DNA of 64,000 bases, taken from positions 62,001 to 126,000 of the forward strand of contig CACMRF010000001.1 of the NCBI GenBank assembly GCA_902615995.1. The letters are read 5' to 3'. A program made the position numbers and the translations under genes. The notes beneath the pieces are model-generated. The model saw nothing but the letters and a program-made list of their open reading frames with translations. It ran no database searches and was not told where the DNA came from. Positions 12,294 to 21,444 of this stretch are shown here, piece by piece. This stretch comes from an uncultured SAR116 cluster alpha proteobacterium. Lineage in GTDB: Bacteria; Pseudomonadota; Alphaproteobacteria; Puniceispirillales; Marisalimonadaceae. How positions within the stretch are numbered: the first letter of the stretch is position 1; each line of letters begins with the position of its first letter.

Positions 12294-13080
12294 AATATAA
12301 ATCTACTAATATCATATGAGGAAAGGTTAAGGCAGCAAGACCAATAAATGTTACTTTAATTATAGAATGATCTAAAGAAATATTAAAATTTAAATATGTT
12401 AAAATCAAAAAACCTAAAACCCAAGTTAAAAGTGTAAAAAATAAAAACATATTTCTGATATTTTTGTCAGACAAATTATTTCTTAATGATGGCAATATTC
12501 TTTTGATGTGGTTAAAACTATGAATGAAACAAAAGTAAAAAGAAAAAGCAAAAATTGCATTTGTTGTATAAATGATCATAGATATTAAAAAAATACGAAC
12601 AATGTAATTTTTTTTAATTTCATCAAAATTTATATAAAAGTGAAATGGCAATAATATTAACCATAGGTATAAGCCATATTTTAAAATTAGCCAAAGATCA
12701 TCAGTGTTGTGATTATTTAAAAGAATTTGGTAAATTGAATTAACTTCATTGAAATGAAAAAAACTGATTCCAAAAATTACAATACCTCCATTTATATATG
12801 CCGATAACAAACATTTATAGCTTTTTGACCAACTTATATCACCGAGTCCAAAATGAATAATACTTACAAACAAGAAAATAATCAGAGTAATATTAGGAGT
12901 TAAATACCAAATCAATGTAATAGCTAAAGCTAAGAATAAATAACAAAATATAAAAAAAAATTTTGATTTTAAATTCTTATAATAACCTAATGTTAATGCT
13001 ATTGAAGCATCAAAAGCACCATGCGGAACTCCAAAAACAAAAATTAAAATCAAAGATAAGTAATCTAATAAATCAAACAT
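12271..13080 (-). CDS. blh: Brp/Blh family beta-carotene 15,15'-dioxygenase (retinal synthesis)
   Basis: FGVPHGAFDASIAL motif, multi-TM His-rich protein, position at the end of the crt operon beside proteorhodopsin. Confidence 0.88.
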   Translation of the reverse strand: MFDLLDYLSLILIFVFGVPHGAFDASIALTLGYYKNLKSKFFFIFCYLFLALAITLIWYLTPNITLIIFLFVSIIHFGLGDISWSKSYKCLLSAYINGGIVIFGISFFHFNEVNSIYQILLNNHNTDDLWLILKYGLYLWLILLPFHFYINFDEIKKNYIVRIFLISMIIYTTNAIFAFSFYFCFIHSFNHIKRILPSLRNNLSDKNIRNMFLFFTLLTWVLGFLILTYLNFNISLDHSIIKVTFIGLAALTFPHMILVDLYFRPSLKI

Positions 13081-13090
13081 TAATTAATTT

Positions 13091-14185
13091 TCAATTTCTT
13101 TTAATACATTGCCATATTGCACGCAAAAATAAAAGTTTTGGTAAAGAATTTATAATTTTAAACCAAATTTTAAATGTTTGATTACCATTCATAAATAAGG
13201 CCATTTCATCTCCAGATAATTTACTATTCATTCTATAAAATAAATCTGGAAAAATTTTAGGGTTTTTTTCAAGTGCTTTCATAAAAATTTTATCCATAAA
13301 TAAACTGAATTTTGTATGAATTATATTATTTATTTTTAAGTTATTATTTAATTGATAAATAATATTACTAATTTGTTTTTGTATGTTAATAAAAGTGTAT
13401 CCAGACGAAGGTTTTGTTGCTCCACCTCTGCTTCCAATGCTAACAGAGTTTTCTTGAAAAAAATTCATATAGTGCATTGGTATTATCCCTTTTTCTTCCT
13501 TAATAACTTTAAAAAACTTTATATTAAAAAAATTTTTTAAATAAGAATTAATGGCATTTAAATAAAACTTCCTGTTTTCAACATTTTTTGAAAATAAAGT
13601 AGACTCTATTAAAGCTTTGTTCTCTGAAAAGGGTATAAAATAAATAAAATGTAACCCACGTGATTGATCGCACCTAAAATCCATAAGAATAACTGTAGAT
13701 GGGTCAAATTTATTATCGTCAGTCTCAATTGTTAAGCCTATGAAATGCTGCAATAATATATTCTTACAGAAGGCAAGATTCCTACTATCAAAAAAGTAAT
13801 CTCCTTCAATAAGTTTTTCATCAACAAAAAATTTTGAATTTTTATCCGCAACCTTTTTTTTTATGATTTTTACATTTGAATTTTTTATCTTTTCCTTACA
13901 AAAATTTATCCATTTATTTTTATTTATTAAACAGTAAGGATGCTGATACGAAAAAAATGTTTTTTCATTCTCATAATTTATAATTTTCCATTTATTCCAT
14001 TTAAGACAAATTTCATCAAAATCATGAGAATATTTATTTCTCCAAAAACCCCAATAATGATCTTTTTGATTATTTTCCGATCCTAAATAAAATTTAAATA
14101 TAGCGTCTTTAACTTCTTGTGATCTTCTTATAAAAGAAAAACCTGCACAGCCACCACCAAAAATATTTATAATTTTTTTCTTCAT
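13091..14185 (-). CDS. crtY: Lycopene beta-cyclase
   Basis: N-terminal GGGCAGFSF dinucleotide-binding motif, SIGSRGGATKPSSGYTF, operon context. Confidence 0.88.
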   Translation of the reverse strand: MKKKIINIFGGGCAGFSFIRRSQEVKDAIFKFYLGSENNQKDHYWGFWRNKYSHDFDEICLKWNKWKIINYENEKTFFSYQHPYCLINKNKWINFCKEKIKNSNVKIIKKKVADKNSKFFVDEKLIEGDYFFDSRNLAFCKNILLQHFIGLTIETDDNKFDPSTVILMDFRCDQSRGLHFIYFIPFSENKALIESTLFSKNVENRKFYLNAINSYLKNFFNIKFFKVIKEEKGIIPMHYMNFFQENSVSIGSRGGATKPSSGYTFINIQKQISNIIYQLNNNLKINNIIHTKFSLFMDKIFMKALEKNPKIFPDLFYRMNSKLSGDEMALFMNGNQTFKIWFKIINSLPKLLFLRAIWQCIKRN

Positions 14186-15081
14186 AAAATTTCTTTTAGG
14201 TTTTTATGTAAACTTTGATTATGTTTTGGAAACTTTAATGCCAAAAGTTTAAATATTTTTATAAAAGTTTTAAGTGTAAGTTTAAGCTTTTCAAAATTCG
14301 TCGTGTATATTCTTCCTTTATACCAAATAAATTTATTTTTTTTTAATTTTACGCCAATTTCTCTATATAAATTTGAAGCAATAAAGATAGCAATTCTGAA
14401 CTTTAGATTTAGAAAAACTAATCCTTTATTTCCACTTTTGTAATATAATTCAGAAATCACTAAAATTTTTTTTATGGCATCTTTTAAAATTGAGTGATTT
14501 GAATGATTATGATCTTTAGTTAAAATTAAGATTTCCTTGGGAGTTAAATTGTTGATAAATTTACCTGGCAAGTAACGTCTATTAAGTTTTGCATCTTCTT
14601 CTATATCCCTAAGTATGTTTGTAAGCTGCATAGCTATACCTAAATCAGTAGCAAAATTAAAAGAATTTTTATTTTTACATTCAAGAGCAATACACATTAA
14701 CACACCTACAGTACCAGCAACTCTGTAACAATATAAAATTAATTCTTTTTCACTCTTTATTCTAACTGATTTTTGATCAAAGATTAAACCATGCATAAGA
14801 TCTATAATTTTACTTTTGGCTAACTTACATTTTTTCAAATAACTAGGGACATATATATTATTTTCTTCTAATTTTGGGTAATCATTTTTCTTAAATAAAT
14901 TTAAAATATAGTTTAACTTTATTAAATTTTTATCTTTTGTTTTGGTATCAGCTATATCATCCAATAATCTACAAAAAGAGTATAATTCAGCACACCTAAT
15001 AAGATATTTTTTTGGTAATAATTTACCAGCCCAATAAAAACTTTTTCCATTTTGTCTTAAAATTTCTAGATAATTACTCAT
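14182..15081 (-). CDS. crtB: Phytoene synthase
   Basis: KSFYWAGKLLPKK, FCRLLDDIADTK, YRVAGTVGVLM, QLTNILRDIEEDAKLNRRYLP. Confidence 0.95.
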   Translation of the reverse strand: MSNYLEILRQNGKSFYWAGKLLPKKYLIRCAELYSFCRLLDDIADTKTKDKNLIKLNYILNLFKKNDYPKLEENNIYVPSYLKKCKLAKSKIIDLMHGLIFDQKSVRIKSEKELILYCYRVAGTVGVLMCIALECKNKNSFNFATDLGIAMQLTNILRDIEEDAKLNRRYLPGKFINNLTPKEILILTKDHNHSNHSILKDAIKKILVISELYYKSGNKGLVFLNLKFRIAIFIASNLYREIGVKLKKNKFIWYKGRIYTTNFEKLKLTLKTFIKIFKLLALKFPKHNQSLHKNLKEIL

Positions 15082-16552
15082 TTAATATAATATTTTCAAC
15101 CACTTTTGCTGATGATAAAACACCTGGTATACCTGCTCCAGGATGAGCTCCAGATGATGAAAAATATAAATTCTTAATATGACGGTCCTTATTATGGTAT
15201 CTAAACCAAGCTGATTGTAAAAATATAGGAGCAATTGAAAAACCAGCGCCGTGCATTGATCTATATTGATTTTTAAATTCATTCGGTGTCATATAAAAAT
15301 CATTACAAATGCTTTGTTTTAATTTTGGCAATATAGTTTTATCTAAACTTTCAATTATTCTTTGTTTTAGATTATCTCCTTCAATCTTCCAATCTACTTT
15401 ACCTTGTAAATTTGGAACAGGACATAAAACATAAAAACTATCGCACCCCTTAGGGGCAAAACTTTTATCTGTAGCTGTAGGTCTATGAATATAAAGAGAA
15501 AAATCTTTGGCAAGAATTTTCTTATCAAATATATCTTTTAACAAACCCTTAAATCTTTTTCCCATCCATATAGTATGATGTGCAACTTTTGGATATTTTT
15601 TAGTTGTTCCAAAAAAAAGAACAAACATACCCATAGAATACTTTGTAAAAAATTCAGGTAAAAATTTTTTTCTTTTTCTTGTTTTTAAAATTTCTTTATA
15701 GAATGTTGGTGGATCACCATTAAAAACTAACTTATCACATTTATAAAGATTATTATTATTATCTGATATAGATACAATCCTTCCATTTTCTAAGTTAACA
15801 TTTTTTATATCTACATTTAATTTTATTTCAATTTTATGCCTTAACATTAATTTTTTTAATTCTGTTATAATTTTACCTGTTCCACCCATACAAAAATATA
15901 CACCCCAATTTCTTTCTAGAAAGTGAATTAACGCGTAAATAGAAGTTGTGTTAAAAGGATTTCCTCCAACTAGCAAAGGATGGATTGAAAATGCTGAACA
16001 TATTTTCGGATTTTTTAAGTATCTTCCAACTAATTGAGAAACCGTTAAATGAGCTTTTAATTTAATTAACGCAGGTATTTGTTTGCACATGAACCAAAAG
16101 GAATTAAAAGGCTTATCAGATAATTGAGTAAACCCAATATCAAAAATATCTTTTGAAATTTTCAATAACTTTTCATAGCCTTCCGCGTCATCCTTAGAGA
16201 ATTTTTTAATTTCAAGTTTTGTATCTTTTACAGTTCTACGATAGTCAAAAGATGATTTATCATAAAAATAAAATCTGTACCATGGATCTAAAGCAACAAA
16301 ATTTAGATATTTTTCTCTATTCTCTCCAAATAAATTAAATAACTCGTCAAACATAAACGGAGCAGTAATTACTGTAGGTCCAGCATCGTGCTTAAATCCT
16401 TTTAAATTAAAAACTTGGGCTCTACCACCAATTTCTGGTAATCGATCAATCAAAGTTACTTCATGTCCTAAAGCTTTTAGTCTAAGAGCACTTGCAATAC
16501 CACCAAAACCTGATCCAACAACAATTGAACTTATTTTTTTTTTCTTGCTCAT
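15074..16552 (-). CDS. crtI: Phytoene desaturase
   Basis: VVGSGFGGIASALRLKALGHEVTLIDRLPEIGGRAQVF; C-term NLYFSSSGAHPGAGIPGVLSSAKV. Confidence 0.96.
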   Translation of the reverse strand: MSKKKKISSIVVGSGFGGIASALRLKALGHEVTLIDRLPEIGGRAQVFNLKGFKHDAGPTVITAPFMFDELFNLFGENREKYLNFVALDPWYRFYFYDKSSFDYRRTVKDTKLEIKKFSKDDAEGYEKLLKISKDIFDIGFTQLSDKPFNSFWFMCKQIPALIKLKAHLTVSQLVGRYLKNPKICSAFSIHPLLVGGNPFNTTSIYALIHFLERNWGVYFCMGGTGKIITELKKLMLRHKIEIKLNVDIKNVNLENGRIVSISDNNNNLYKCDKLVFNGDPPTFYKEILKTRKRKKFLPEFFTKYSMGMFVLFFGTTKKYPKVAHHTIWMGKRFKGLLKDIFDKKILAKDFSLYIHRPTATDKSFAPKGCDSFYVLCPVPNLQGKVDWKIEGDNLKQRIIESLDKTILPKLKQSICNDFYMTPNEFKNQYRSMHGAGFSIAPIFLQSAWFRYHNKDRHIKNLYFSSSGAHPGAGIPGVLSSAKVVENIILNE

Positions 16553-16582
16553 TTTAAATTATTTTAAATTTAGATTAAAAAA

Positions 16583-16609
16583 AAAGCCAGTCCAAAAGGA
16601 CTGGCCTTT
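16583..16609 (-). terminator. Rho-independent terminator downstream of proteorhodopsin and upstream of crtI
   Basis: Perfect 8-bp stem GCCAGTCC-AAAA-GGACTGGC (16586-16605), followed on the minus strand by a run of T. Confidence 0.9.
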
Positions 16610-16627
16610 ATAATAATAATGTTAAAT

Positions 16628-17389
16628 TTAAGCTTTTGCAGTAGAGTCCGCAGCTGCCCAAATTGCTAAACAAAATCCAATTTTGTTTAGTACGTCAGCT
16701 ATGTTATAAATCATATTTAAACTGTTAGCGTCTGCGCCTCCAGCCATATAACCTACAAAATAACCGATTGGATAAATTGCCCAACCAATGGTTACAATCC
16801 ATCTCATTGTCGAAAAACCTGATTGTACTGCTGCAGGTGCATCAGATGCACTTACTTTACCAGCTTCACCAGCAAAGATTTCATACAGAATGTAAATCCA
16901 ACCAGCCATTCCAATAACAAAACCAAGTGTAGCATTTATAAATCCAGCTTCACCTAAATATCCACCAACAAGCATTATTACGGATCCTATAAATAGTCTC
17001 CAGAATACACCCATTGCAATAGTTGTGCATGCTGCAAGTATAATGTAGAACTCTATCATTTGTAATGGAACAGTAATAATCCAGTCTACATATCTAAAAA
17101 CAGTAGGTGATGCTCCTGTGGAAACCCAAACATCTCTCATGTAAAAATAATGGACTGCTGCCACCATACATACTAAGCCGCCAACAACTAAAGATGTTCT
17201 CCATTTGCCTTCAAATCTTAATGATTCTAAGAAAAAGAATGTGGCTGCTGCTACCATAGCAATAGAGATGATCCAAAAAGTGATACCTACTGGATCTGTA
17301 GGCTCTAAGTTGCCAGAAGCATAACTTAGAGTTGGTAGTCCAGCAAACAATATTGCTGGTAATATATATTTTAAAAATTTGAACGACAT
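16628..17389 (-). CDS. Proteorhodopsin, predicted blue-absorbing proton pump
   Basis: FRYVDWIITVPLQMIEFYIIL (D97/T101/E108 equivalents, Q at the 105-equivalent); retinal Lys region IADVLNKIGFCLAIWAAA; HYFYMRDVW. Confidence 0.97.
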   Translation of the reverse strand: MSFKFLKYILPAILFAGLPTLSYASGNLEPTDPVGITFWIISIAMVAAATFFFLESLRFEGKWRTSLVVGGLVCMVAAVHYFYMRDVWVSTGASPTVFRYVDWIITVPLQMIEFYIILAACTTIAMGVFWRLFIGSVIMLVGGYLGEAGFINATLGFVIGMAGWIYILYEIFAGEAGKVSASDAPAAVQSGFSTMRWIVTIGWAIYPIGYFVGYMAGGADANSLNMIYNIADVLNKIGFCLAIWAAADSTAKA

Positions 17390-17390
17390 T

Positions 17391-17403
17391 AAGGACCTCC
17401 CCT
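17391..17403 (-). promoter_or_regulatory. Strong Shine-Dalgarno for proteorhodopsin
   Basis: Minus strand reads TAGGGGAGGTCCTTAATG immediately 5' of the start codon. Confidence 0.65.
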
Positions 17404-17639
17404 ATAAGTTAAAATTCGCTCGTAATTAGAATACACTAATTTTGATGAGAATATGTTTTAAATGAATATGAATCAACTGTTAAAACGATCTGTTTTTTCT
17501 AATTAAGAAAAATTTAAATTATCTTATTGAATTTATTGAATATTTTAATTTCAAAAAAAAATAATTAATTTTCTTGATTTTTAAAATTTTTCGTTTTTTT
17601 AAAAGAAATAACTACATATTGTGGTATTAAACAATTATT

Positions 17640-18413
17640 TTAATAAATATTGTTACCACTAACTTTTAAATCCAGAATTTTCCAAGGGACATGCTTAGGC
17701 AAAAAGCTTTTTTTTGACATTTTGTCGATTAATGAGAGTCTTTTACTTTTATTAGAAATAAAATTTTTTAACCAAGTTTCTAAAGAAGTTTGACCATCAG
17801 GATTTTCTAAAAATAATTTATTTAATGCTTGATACTCATTAATAGATGAATGTGTATTTGCATTTGATTTTATTTTTTTCAATCTCAATGGTCCATTTCC
17901 ATCAAACAAATACCCTCCTCTAGTTGAAATGTACCCAAAAATAGAGCCAGAATAATCATCTTCTTGAATAGTAACTGTATTTTTATCTAATTCTACGTAA
18001 TGATAAGCTATTCCCAAACCCTCTGAAAGGTGCATAATTTGTAATTGATCATGATTTAACCAAAGCAAATTCAAATCAGACACTGATCCTTCACAAGGCC
18101 ACTGAGTTGCAGGTATAGAACCGTATGCTGACATTGAAGCCGCGTAAACAATGACAGAATTATATAATTTTGCTGGAGTTACACATAGATTCTCTTTTAC
18201 ACCAAATTTATTTTTTAATTGATATGGAGATCTATTAGATCCAATGGATAAAATTGGAACTCTATCTTTAAGTGATATGTGTATCCCTTGATAAAATTTT
18301 CTATTCTTGAATGTAAATGAGGTTGTAGGTGCTTTATAAGGGTAACTTATTGCTTTTTCAAACCAGTTATATTCTGGGAAATATTTTTTATCTGCATGAA
18401 CAAAACATTCCAT
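17640..18413 (-). CDS. Uncharacterised protein, possible gamma-glutamylcyclotransferase-like fold
   Basis: Intact 257-aa ORF adjacent to argC; VPILSIGSNRSPYQLKNKFG resembles the (Y)GSN phosphate-binding loop of GGCT-like proteins; assignment is tentative. Confidence 0.6.
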   Translation of the reverse strand: MECFVHADKKYFPEYNWFEKAISYPYKAPTTSFTFKNRKFYQGIHISLKDRVPILSIGSNRSPYQLKNKFGVKENLCVTPAKLYNSVIVYAASMSAYGSIPATQWPCEGSVSDLNLLWLNHDQLQIMHLSEGLGIAYHYVELDKNTVTIQEDDYSGSIFGYISTRGGYLFDGNGPLRLKKIKSNANTHSSINEYQALNKLFLENPDGQTSLETWLKNFISNKSKRLSLIDKMSKKSFLPKHVPWKILDLKVSGNNIY

Positions 18414-18418
18414 TATAA

Positions 18419-19360
18419 TTACAAACCTAAAATTTCATCAAAACCAAATCTTAAATTCATACATTGAATTGCTGCAGCAGAAGCTCCTTTTCCAAGATTA
18501 TCAAAATTTGCAGAAATAATTAATTGACCACTATTTGTATTTTTAAAAATATTAATTTCAACATCGTTAGAATTTACAATTAAGTTTGGTTTATAAAAAC
18601 CATCAGGCAATTGAATGTCATCATTAGATTTCACTTTAATAAATTGTTGATTTTGATAATAATCGCTAAAGAAACTCTCAATCTCAAAAAAAGAGGTTTC
18701 TTTTTCAAAATCTATTATGGTTAAAAATAAATTTACAATCATTCCTTGATAAAAATTTGCGACCGATGGTAAAAAAATTGGATTATTTTTTAAACCACAA
18801 TGAAATTTAATTTCTGGTAGATGTTTGTGATTTAAATTTAATCCATAGTAAAAAAAAGGGGAAGCATTATTGTTCTGATATTCAATTAAATGTTTGCCGC
18901 CTCCACTAAAACCACTAATTGCTTGAATTATAAACTGGTGAGAATCGGAAATTAATCCCATCTTTATCAATGGATATAAAATTAGATTTGATCCTGTTGC
19001 ATAACATCCTGGAACTGCAATTAAATTAGATTTATATATATTATTTCTGTATTCATCTGATAATTCAGGCAATCCATAACTCCAAATTGCGGAAGTTCTA
19101 TGTGCTGTGGAGGCATCTATAAAAATAGGACAATGTTCTTCAAGTTCTTTTCCTAAATCAACAGCTTCTCGTGAGGCTGCGTCAGGTAAACACAAAAATA
19201 CTAGATCAGCCTTTTTCATCATTTCTTTTTTCTCTAATAAATTCTTTCTTTTATTAGGATCAATTTTAATCACTTCTACATTTGGATGTTTTTCTAATCT
19301 TTCATAAATTTGAAGCCCTGTAGTTCCTTCTTCACCATCAATAAAAACTTTTTTTATCAT
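18419..19360 (-). CDS. argC: N-acetyl-gamma-glutamyl-phosphate reductase (short type)
   Basis: VFIDGEEGTTGLQIYERL, PGCYATGSNLILYPL, AISGFSGGGK. Confidence 0.95.
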   Translation of the reverse strand: MIKKVFIDGEEGTTGLQIYERLEKHPNVEVIKIDPNKRKNLLEKKEMMKKADLVFLCLPDAASREAVDLGKELEEHCPIFIDASTAHRTSAIWSYGLPELSDEYRNNIYKSNLIAVPGCYATGSNLILYPLIKMGLISDSHQFIIQAISGFSGGGKHLIEYQNNNASPFFYYGLNLNHKHLPEIKFHCGLKNNPIFLPSVANFYQGMIVNLFLTIIDFEKETSFFEIESFFSDYYQNQQFIKVKSNDDIQLPDGFYKPNLIVNSNDVEINIFKNTNSGQLIISANFDNLGKGASAAAIQCMNLRFGFDEILGL

Positions 19361-19434
19361 ACAAATCCTCTAATTATTGAAAGAAATTAAAAAACATTTA
19401 AATTACTTATAATCAATTAATCGAAATAACTAAA

Positions 19435-20796
19435 ATGAAAACGTACAAACCAAATAAAATAATCTCTCTATTGCTTGAAAAATCCAAAAAAAATGGATCT
19501 ACTGATACTGAAGTTATTATATCAAAGAGCTATGGAAAATCATTAGAAGTTAGAAATAATGTAAAAGAAAAAATAGAAGAATTTCATACATTCAATATTG
19601 GAATTAGAGTATTTAAAGGCAAAAAGTTTTCTATACTTTCAACAAATAAAATTGATGAAAAATCATTAATAAAATTAGCTGACAAAGCTACAGAAATTGC
19701 TGAAGTTTCACCTGAAGATAATTTTAGTGGCATTGCCACAAAAAATGATATGGATCAGAATCCTATAAATAAAAAAGTTGAAATTCTTACAAATGATTTG
19801 TTTGAACCCTCAATTGATCAATTAGAGACTAGGGCTAATGAAATAGAAAATCATGCTTTAAATTTTTCTAATCAATTAGTCAGTGATGGAGTTCAAGTAG
19901 CGTGGACTAAGAGCGAAACTTATTATTCTAATAGCAATAATTTTCATGACAAACATCTTAGATCAAACAATTTAAATTCTTTGACACTTATAGCTTCTAA
20001 ATCAGATAAAATGGTAAGAGATTATGATTATTCTTCAAAGGTATTTTATAACGATATTGAAGAACCAAAATTAATAGCTAGTAAAGTTGCTAAAAAGGTT
20101 TTAGATAAAATTGGATCTACTAAAGCACCTACAGGTAAATTCCCAGTAATTTTTGAACCAAGGGTAGCTAAATCAATTCTAAGCCATATAATTTCTGGAA
20201 TTAATGGAACTTCAATTATAAATGGAACGAGTTTTTTAAAAGGAAAACTAAATGAACATATCTTCAATAAAAAAATAAATGTCGTTGATGACCCACATTT
20301 AAGGAAAGGACTAGGATCAAAATTATTTGATGCAGAGGGTTTAGGATCAAAAAAAATGGAGCTTGTTTCTAATGGGATATTAAAAAATTATCTACTTAAC
20401 CTTTCATCAGCAAGACAATTAGGTTTGAATACTAACTGTAATGCTATAAGAAGCTTGACTTCACCTCCAGGGATAGGTGTAAGTAATGCTATGATTATGC
20501 CGGGAAATATTGATGAAAAAGATATGATAAAAAATGTTTCAAATGGGTTTTATATTACAGAATTACTCGGATCAAGCGTTTCTTTAATTACTGGTGATTA
20601 TAGTAGAGGAGCTAGTGGATTTTGGATTAAAAATGGCAAACTCTCAAATCCGATATCTGAAGCTACAATCGCAGGAAATTTAAAAGAAATGTTTTTACAA
20701 ATGGTGCCTGCAAATAACTTAGATAAAAATTCAACCATTTCTGCACCTAGCATATTAATTAATGAAATGACAATTGCAGGGGGATCTAATACTTAA
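19435..20796 (+). CDS. pmbA: TldE/PmbA metalloprotease partner protein
   Basis: PVIFEPRVAKSILSHI, SLITGDYSRGASGFWIKNGK, APSILINEMTIAGG C-terminus. Confidence 0.93.
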   Translation: MKTYKPNKIISLLLEKSKKNGSTDTEVIISKSYGKSLEVRNNVKEKIEEFHTFNIGIRVFKGKKFSILSTNKIDEKSLIKLADKATEIAEVSPEDNFSGIATKNDMDQNPINKKVEILTNDLFEPSIDQLETRANEIENHALNFSNQLVSDGVQVAWTKSETYYSNSNNFHDKHLRSNNLNSLTLIASKSDKMVRDYDYSSKVFYNDIEEPKLIASKVAKKVLDKIGSTKAPTGKFPVIFEPRVAKSILSHIISGINGTSIINGTSFLKGKLNEHIFNKKINVVDDPHLRKGLGSKLFDAEGLGSKKMELVSNGILKNYLLNLSSARQLGLNTNCNAIRSLTSPPGIGVSNAMIMPGNIDEKDMIKNVSNGFYITELLGSSVSLITGDYSRGASGFWIKNGKLSNPISEATIAGNLKEMFLQMVPANNLDKNSTISAPSILINEMTIAGGSNT

Positions 20797-21442
20797 TAGC
20801 AAACTTAAAATTTTAAGATATTGGTATGAAATGATGATAGTTGATCATGGTTTTTTAAGACTATTATATAATAATTTTCATAAAATTGATGATAATATGT
20901 ATAGATCTAATATGCCGACTCCTCAAAGAATTAAAAAATATAAGAAACTTGGAATCAAGACTATTATCAACCTTCGAGGTGGGAAAAAAGATGGTGGCTG
21001 GTTTCTTGAAAAAAAAGCATGTGAGCAAAATGGAATAGAGCTTGTAAACTTAGTAGCTCGATCACGTGCAGCACCAGATAAAAATATAATTTTTAAAGCT
21101 AACGCAGTTTTTAACTCAATAAAATACCCAGCCTTAATTCATTGCAAATCTGGAGCTGATAGAGCTGGTATAATAGCATTTCTTTTTAAAGTTTTAAAAT
21201 CTAAAGAAAATCCAGAAGTAGCAAAAAAACAACTTTCATTAAAATATCTTCATATAAAACACGCAAAGACTGGTATACTTGATGCTTTTTGTGATCTTTA
21301 CATCAAATACTATAAAAAAACTAAAAATGCAGATTTTATTTATTGGACAAGAAATATTTACAAACCTCAAGAATTAGAAGCAAGTTTCTCTGGAAATAAA
21401 TTTTTCGAAAAAATAATTACAAAAATTTTGAGAAGAGAATAA
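20774..21442 (+). CDS. Tyrosine/dual-specificity-like protein phosphatase (start may be an internal ATG near 20831)
   Basis: HCKSGADRAG matches the HCx5R phosphatase loop; KTIINLRGG. Confidence 0.85.
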   Translation: MQGDLILNSKLKILRYWYEMMIVDHGFLRLLYNNFHKIDDNMYRSNMPTPQRIKKYKKLGIKTIINLRGGKKDGGWFLEKKACEQNGIELVNLVARSRAAPDKNIIFKANAVFNSIKYPALIHCKSGADRAGIIAFLFKVLKSKENPEVAKKQLSLKYLHIKHAKTGILDAFCDLYIKYYKKTKNADFIYWTRNIYKPQELEASFSGNKFFEKIITKILRRE

Positions 21443-21444
21443 TT

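Noticed and set aside
7763-20796. tldD and pmbA as evidence of a RiPP/microcin cluster
   Set aside because: They are ~10 kb apart, in housekeeping contexts, with no precursor peptide, exporter or modification enzyme nearby; TldD/TldE are widespread.
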